Positions 59,639 to 64,000 of a DNA stretch of 64,000 nt are shown one piece after another. Every line of letters starts with the position of its first letter. The stretch's first letter is position 1. Both the position numbers and the translations under genes were made by a program. Source of the DNA: Chrysemys picta bellii (taxonomy: Eukaryota > Chordata > Testudines > Emydidae); contig NC_088795.1 of NCBI RefSeq assembly GCF_011386835.1, positions 104,344,434-104,408,433 of the forward strand, in the 5' to 3' direction. The notes below the pieces were generated by a model that was not told where the DNA came from, did not search any database, and saw only the letters and a program-made list of their open reading frames with translations.

Positions 59639-60154
59639 ACTGTTTTCGCGGGAATGTTTTAAACCTGGGACGCAGACTGTGGTGGGGAGCGGGTGTAGTG
59701 TAGTGACGCAAAGGATGCTTCTAAACTCCAGGAATGACAGGCTCCGCAGTGGTGGACTGGTTGTTTCAACAGAGCCTGTCACCCCTCCTGATCGGGACTG
59801 TGTGTATGTGGGGGCTATGTGACTTTGTGGCAGGGGGAGGGCGGTTACAGATCCCCTGCTGCGTGGCTCTGTGATCCAGGATAAGGACCGCTGCATAAGA
59901 TCTGTAACTGCCCTCCCCCGCCACAAAGTCACAGAGCAACCCACCCCCCACCACAGAACATGAAAACCACCTCCCAGACTGACCAGGGTAACTAGTGACT
60001 GCACTGTGTATGTGCCCTGCTGCTGGACCTGCCCCCGCCTATGTACCCTGCTAAAGGTGACTGTCCTGTCCAATTACCAACCCCCTTCCCCCCCTTCAGA
60101 CAGACTCTCCTCCAAAAGAACATTATGGAAACAGTAATTAACAGAAACATATTT

Positions 60155-60160
60155 TTTATT
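60155..60160 (-). terminator. Poly(A) signal of the Myb/SANT-like gene
   Basis: AATAAA on the minus strand, about 72 bases after the stop codon at 60232. Confidence 0.65.
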
Positions 60161-60231
60161 AGCAACTACACATGAAACTGGGGGGTGAAACTTGGACGGG
60201 GGCTTGTGTGAGGCGGGAAGGAAAGGACTTG

Positions 60232-62277
60232 TCAAATTTGGGGGAATGAGAGCCTTCTACTACTAGAGCAGTCTGCAGGGGTGGAGTGAGAGTTTGCACG
60301 GACTCTGCCGCCCCTCCTTCTTTGGACTTTGGGTGAGGGGGGTATGGGACTTGGTGGCGGGGGAGGGCGGTTACAGATAGACTGCAGCGGGGCTCTGTCC
60401 TCCTGCCTCCGTTCCTGCAGAACATCCACAAGGCGCCGGAGCGTGTCCGTTTGCTCCCTCATTAGTCCAAGCAGCGTTTGAGTCGCCTGCTGGTCTTCCT
60501 GCCGCCACCTCTCCTCCTGTTCCATGTGTGATCGGTGCATTTGGGACAAGTTCTCCCTCCACTGGGTCTGCTGTGCTGCCTGGGCTCGGGAACAGCCCAT
60601 AAGTTCCGAGAACATGTCCTCCCGTGTCCTCTTCTTCCTACACCTAATCTGCGCTAGCCTCTGGGAGTGTGATGCCAGGCTAGGTTGTGAGACAGTCGCA
60701 GATGTGGCTGTGGGAATGGGAAAAAGGGAGTAAATTCCTCAGAAAGATAAATGTAGTTGTGAACAAAGAACATAGTCTTTCTCTGTGAACAAGACCATGC
60801 ACAGCACCTATCACATGCGCACTCAGGACAAGGTCGAATTCTCAGCCTTTGCATTCAGTGCCTGGGGTCTTGCACTGCAGATCTGAGAAGCGGGGCAGGA
60901 CACCGGAATTTGTGTAGCAGGCAGACATGGTAAGCTGTAGACTTGTGGCTGCTTAAAACTTTAATAGTAGCACTGGCCTCCTTTCACATTAAAAGCAATG
61001 CCAGTCCCTGCTGCCAGCAATCCGGCAAGCAGGAACTCTGCCCCGTCCCACCCCCTCGCGGCTGTCCCAGGGAAAGATCCCTGTATGCTGCCCCTCTCCC
61101 GCCTCCACCGCGTGGCTGCAAACCGGCAGTTACAGTTCTGTAAAGGAACGGGCAAGCAGTCCCAATACTAACATTCCCCTACCTAATTCAAAGCAGGTCA
61201 CCATGAGCGACATCACCCTGATGAGGATCTCAGACACTGATAAAGAAAGAATGCTTCAGGAAAGCCTCCAAAGACCAGGGCCGTATGCCGCCATGCTCTG
61301 CAGGTCAATGATCCCGGAGTACTTGATTGTCTCCTGGAGCGGAAACGTTTCATACCACGGAGGACCCAATAAGGCCGCTCTCCCCAGGAACCTGATGCAA
61401 AGGCTTTCCAATTACCTCCAGGAGAGCTTCCTCGAGATGTCCCAGGAGGATTTCTGCTCTATCCCCGGACATATAGACCGCATTTTACTGTAGCTGCACT
61501 GGCAGGGACTAAACAGTAGAGCGGCTTGGGCAGAACAATCATGCTAAACCGGACATTGTTAGATTTTTTTTCAATAGTTGCACTGCCCAGGACTGAAATG
61601 TTAAGCGCCTAGGGCAAACTAATCATGAGAAACCCATTGTTGTTATTCTTAATATTCCTGTTCTGTTAAAAATAAATGTTTAGATGTTTAAAACACTTAC
61701 TGGCTGATCCTTCCCCAGATTCTGTGTCCGGGTTAACGGCTGGGGACGGTTGGTAGGGGATCTCTGTAAGGGTGATGAAGAGATCCTGGCTGTCGGGGAA
61801 ATCAGCGTTGTAAGCGCTGTCGACTGCCTCGTGCTCCTCATCTCCTTCCTCATCTTCCCCGTCCGCTAACATGTCCGAGGAACCGGCCGTGGACAATATC
61901 CCATCCTCAGAGTCCACGGTCAGTGGTGGGGTAGTGGTGGCGGACGCACCTAGGATGGAATGCAGTGCCTCGTAGAAACGGGATGTCTGGGGATGGGATC
62001 CGGAATGTCCGTTTGCCTCTTTGGTCTTCTGGTAGCCTTGTCTCAGCTCCTTGATTTTCACGTGGCACTGCGTTGCATCCCGGCTGTATCCTCTCTCTGC
62101 CATGGCTTTAGAGATCTTCTCGTAGATCGTTGCATTCCGTCTTTTGGAGCGCAGCTCGGAAAGCACGGACTCATCGCCCCACACAGCGATCAGATCCAAG
62201 ACTTCCCGATCAGTCCATGCTGGGGCCCTCTTTCTATTCTGAGATTGCACGGCCATCTCTGCTGGAGAGCTCTGCAT
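60232..62277 (-). CDS. Two-exon Myb/SANT-like DNA-binding protein of the Harbinger element
   Basis: Exon 1 is 62277-61701 and exon 2 is 60707-60232, joined in frame across a 993-base GT-AG intron. The donor is CCA|GTAAGT. The acceptor follows a pyrimidine-rich run ending CCCACAG. The product is 350 residues. Residues 18-110 form a Myb/SANT or trihelix-like domain (APAWTDREVLDLIAVWGDE, QCHVKIKELRQGY). An acidic stretch follows (about 130-170). Exon 2 has a basic patch (CRKKRTRED) and a long helix rich in Gln/Glu/Arg (WRENLSQMHRSHMEQEERW, LLGLMREQTDTLRRLV), likely a coiled coil. The ATG at 62277 is chosen over the upstream in-frame one at 62358. In known Harbinger systems such a partner binds the ends and brings the transposase into the nucleus. 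An extra C near 60245 probably frameshifts the last few residues. Both splice sites are also present in the older copy. Confidence 0.85.
61203..61493 (+). CDS. Third, nested Harbinger ORF of unknown function
   Basis: A 96-codon plus-strand frame inside the intron of the minus-strand gene. I do not recognise the family. Visible features: a charged N-terminus (RISDTDKERML), an RPGPYAAM block, a compact region with YLIVSWSGNVSYHGGPNKAA, an amphipathic Leu-rich helix (LMQRLSNYLQESFLEM) and the C-terminus CSIPGHIDRILL. No signal peptide or membrane segment. The ATG sits in GTCACCATGA, a strong start context, but AG precedes GTCACC after CTAATTCAAAGC, so it could also be a spliced terminal exon. 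AATAAA follows at 61671-61676. The older element has a decayed relative in the same place (6678-6975). Confidence 0.65.
   Translation: MSDITLMRISDTDKERMLQESLQRPGPYAAMLCRSMIPEYLIVSWSGNVSYHGGPNKAALPRNLMQRLSNYLQESFLEMSQEDFCSIPGHIDRILL
61671..61676 (+). terminator. Poly(A) signal after the nested ORF
   Basis: AATAAA 178 bases after the stop of the 96-codon ORF and just before the opposing exon 1. The older copy has ATTAAA near 7022. Confidence 0.5.
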
Positions 62278-62667
62278 CGTTGCCAGTGCTGCTGAGCTCG
62301 CCACGATGTCCAAACAGGAAATGAGATTCAAACTGGCCAGACAGGAAAAGGAATTCAAATTTTCCCGGGGCTTTTCCTATGTGGCTGGTCAGAGCATTCG
62401 AGCTCGGACTGCTGTCCAGAGCGTCAACAGAGTGGTGCACTGTGGGATAGCTCCCGGAGCTATTAGCGTCGATTTCCATCCACACCTAGCCTAATTCGAC
62501 ATGGTCATGTCGAATTTAGCGCTACTCCCCTCATTGGGGAGGAGTACAGAAGTCGAATTTAAGAGACCTCTATGTCGAACTAAATAGCTTCGCAGTGTGG
62601 ACGGGTGCAGGGTTAATTCGATGTAACGGCGCTAACTTCGACATAAACGCCTAGTGTAGACCAGGCC
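62278..62667 (-). promoter_or_regulatory. Right terminal region and promoter area of the Myb/SANT-like gene
   Basis: Upstream of the minus-strand ATG. It includes several TCGAATTTA and CGACATG words, with a local inverted pair TCGACATGGTCATGTCGA at 62497-62514, and ends with the right terminal repeat. The words are candidate transposase or Myb-protein binding sites by position only. Confidence 0.45.
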
Positions 62668-62904
62668 ATAGTTCAGAATCTAACCCTAGATCTCACTGTG
62701 TAATCTATGTGAGGGTTTACTCATACAGTTCCCATTGTATATTGCACATAATATTAAATTTCATGCACTACCTTTATTCTACTGTATATTTACATAATCA
62801 CACTATTTTGTGTATAAAATAATATTTGGGTGAATTAAATGGAACTGTTTGCTAAGCTTGGGAAGTTCTCTGTGTTGGGCTCAGCAAACTGCAGATGCAG
62901 CATA

Positions 62905-63350
62905 CTAGTTTCAAGTTTTGTTTTGGCCAGCAGAGAACATGGTAATGCAACATTTCATGAAATCTTGCTTCAGTTTCTAAATGGTTTTTAGAGTTTTTTA
63001 CAAAGGCCATCATATTTTCATGCTTAGCATTGTTTATATGAGAGAGGATGCAGGAAATAGATAATTTATTTAAAAATGTTTAATGTTAACTCAAGATATG
63101 GCACTTTGCTTTTGTGCTGAAATGTCAACTCTCTGATGTAAAGCAGCCTGGAGCAGTGTTCCTGCATTGATGTTACTTATTAGATAAGCAATAACGTAGA
63201 GGGCATGGGGCTCTGAAGAATAATCCCTGCTGTGTGCCTCAGGGCACTGCAGAATTATAAAATTCAACATGGCATATGTGATGGGAGTGGGTGACTCCTT
63301 TTTATTATGTGTGCTGTTGGATCAAAACTGAACAATAGAACCTTAGTGAT
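62905..63350 (+). repeat. Diverged direct duplicate, copy 2
   Basis: Pairs with 51690-52120 (see there). It lies about 240 bp beyond the right end of the Harbinger element and is not part of it. Confidence 0.7.
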
Positions 63351-64000
63351 AGAAGTTGGGGTACAAAACCTTCAATCCTAGGACAAAGAGAGAATTCTGT
63401 TGACACAGCAGGACCGTAGAGAATCTAATATGGACTTTTGTATGATGTTCCAGTTATGAAATCAGAGGCCAGACTCTCAGCTGGTGTAAACTGGTGTATT
63501 TGCATTAAAATATTAGCCTGTTTTTCAAATGGGCCTTGTAAATGTGGCTTTAGATGCATACTTTTAGTCAAGCAAGTTTTCAAAGTTTGGAGTAAATTAA
63601 TTCCACCTACACATAGTCCAGATGAACTGTGAGTGTGTGGGGGAAGGGTATTGGGAGGTGAAATCCTCTGGAGACCTCCGTCATGTCCTCTCGTTCTGCC
63701 GGCAGGTACGGTTACAACTGCCGCCACCGGCATGTGACGGCGAGGCGCTCGAGGGAGCCAGAGCACTGAAGAGCAGCACAGCCCCACTTATTGTGGTTGC
63801 TACTGCATTACCTGGGCTGGAATAGAGGTTGTAATCTCTCTCTGACCCTCATATAGGGGCTGAAGGCCAATGGAGATAATCAAGATATCCTTGCCTGTCC
63901 CTTGGTCCCTTTCCAGCCCATATCCGTCATGGCATATAGAGGTTGTAGGGGCCTCCTTGTTCAGGTACTTAACTTGTAGCTTCCCTCACCCTCCAGTGCA
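63351..64000. other. Non-coding interval with a small CpG-rich patch
   Basis: CAGCTGGTGTAAACTGG near 63480 is a common reptile repeat word. A CpG-rich patch lies at about 63695-63765, unlike the surrounding AT-rich DNA. No ORF or exon could be supported. Confidence 0.35.

Larger units (their letters stand above)
59466..60380. repeat. Internal tandem duplication at the convergent gene ends
   Basis: 59466-59870 and 59984-60380 are diverged direct copies with an offset of about 518-526 bases. CAGGGTAAC begins at 59466 and 59984; ACCTGCCCCCG and ACCCCCTTC follow in both; GGAGGGCGGTTACAG is at 59836 and 60362. The unit covers the 3' end of the transposase gene and the 3' end of the opposing gene's last exon. 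An inverse scrap of the same sequence (GTAACTGCCCTCCCCCGCC) lies between them at about 59905. Confidence 0.75.
57819..62667 (+). mobile_element. Nearly intact PIF/Harbinger transposon, 4.85 kb
   Basis: The left end GGGTATGTCTACACTACG and inverse right end GGCCTGGTCTACACTAGG share a TGTCTACACTA-type core; both ends are rich in TCGA/TCGAA words. The flanks are TAA on the left and ATA on the right, so a clean 3-bp duplication is not seen. It contains an open DDE transposase, a two-exon Myb/SANT-like gene on the opposite strand and a third small ORF inside that gene's intron. Known Harbinger elements carry the first two. Both end types recur on non-autonomous MITEs elsewhere in the window (30085, 46022), so it or a sibling probably supplied the enzymes for them. 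Confidence 0.92.

Noticed and set aside
59615..60073. 152-codon minus-strand ORF in the Harbinger element
   Set aside because: It is the duplicated tail of exon 2 read out of its exon. No start or splice support of its own.
63695..63765. A CpG-island promoter or exon
   Set aside because: Only about 70 bases, with no start site, frame or splice pattern that can be supported.

Overview
The window looks like intergenic or intronic DNA from a reptile, most probably a turtle. It is AT-rich and full of transposon relics. It holds CR1 LINEs ending in ATTCTATGATTCTAT-type tails, a tRNA-headed SINE fused to a CR1-like tail, L1-like ORF1 remnants, many hAT and PIF/Harbinger MITEs, and old MIR-like SINEs. 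I found no intact host gene. The only host-gene sequence is a broken intron-less fragment of the DNMT3B-type ADD region at the left edge, which abuts a Harbinger fragment.

Layout: 1-540 DNMT3 retro-fragment plus Harbinger end; 731-984 MITE; 2.5-3.4 kb fold-back SINE and a hAT MITE; 3.9-8.0 kb an imperfect palindromic element holding a CR1 tail and a degenerate 3.2-kb Harbinger copy; 9-12.5 kb CR1 tails and two LTR-like stretches; 13.9-17.7 kb a triple nest (CR1, split by a hAT MITE, split by a CACTA-like element with a pseudogene for an unusual Cys-rich protein); 18.5-19.4 kb tRNA-SINE and a GATA array; 20.4-23.2 kb hAT MITEs and an L1-like ORF1; 24.4-27.2 kb a long CR1 on the minus strand; 28-31.5 kb MITEs; 32.5-36.7 kb three CR1 fragments; 38.2-43.7 kb a GC-rich composite of DNA-transposon pieces and a fold-back SINE; 46-48 kb a Harbinger MITE, a probable solo LTR and a fold-back SINE; 53.5 kb the longest fold-back SINE; 57.3-62.7 kb MITEs and a nearly intact 4.85-kb Harbinger transposon; 62.9-63.4 kb a diverged copy of 51.7-52.1 kb.

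The liveliest unit is the Harbinger element at 57819-62667. It has an open 427-residue DDE transposase on the plus strand and a convergent two-exon Myb/SANT-like DNA-binding gene on the minus strand. Inside the intron of the Myb gene, on the plus strand, lies a third small ORF (96 codons) that I do not recognise. The older copy at 4.5-7.7 kb keeps the same three-gene plan, the same splice sites and the same nested ORF. In known Harbinger systems the transposase and Myb-like protein act together (nuclear import and end binding). The third ORF is the main candidate for an undescribed component.

The second striking signal is a SINE-like family. All four copies found here are fold-back (hairpin) insertions with clear 11-14 bp target-site duplications.
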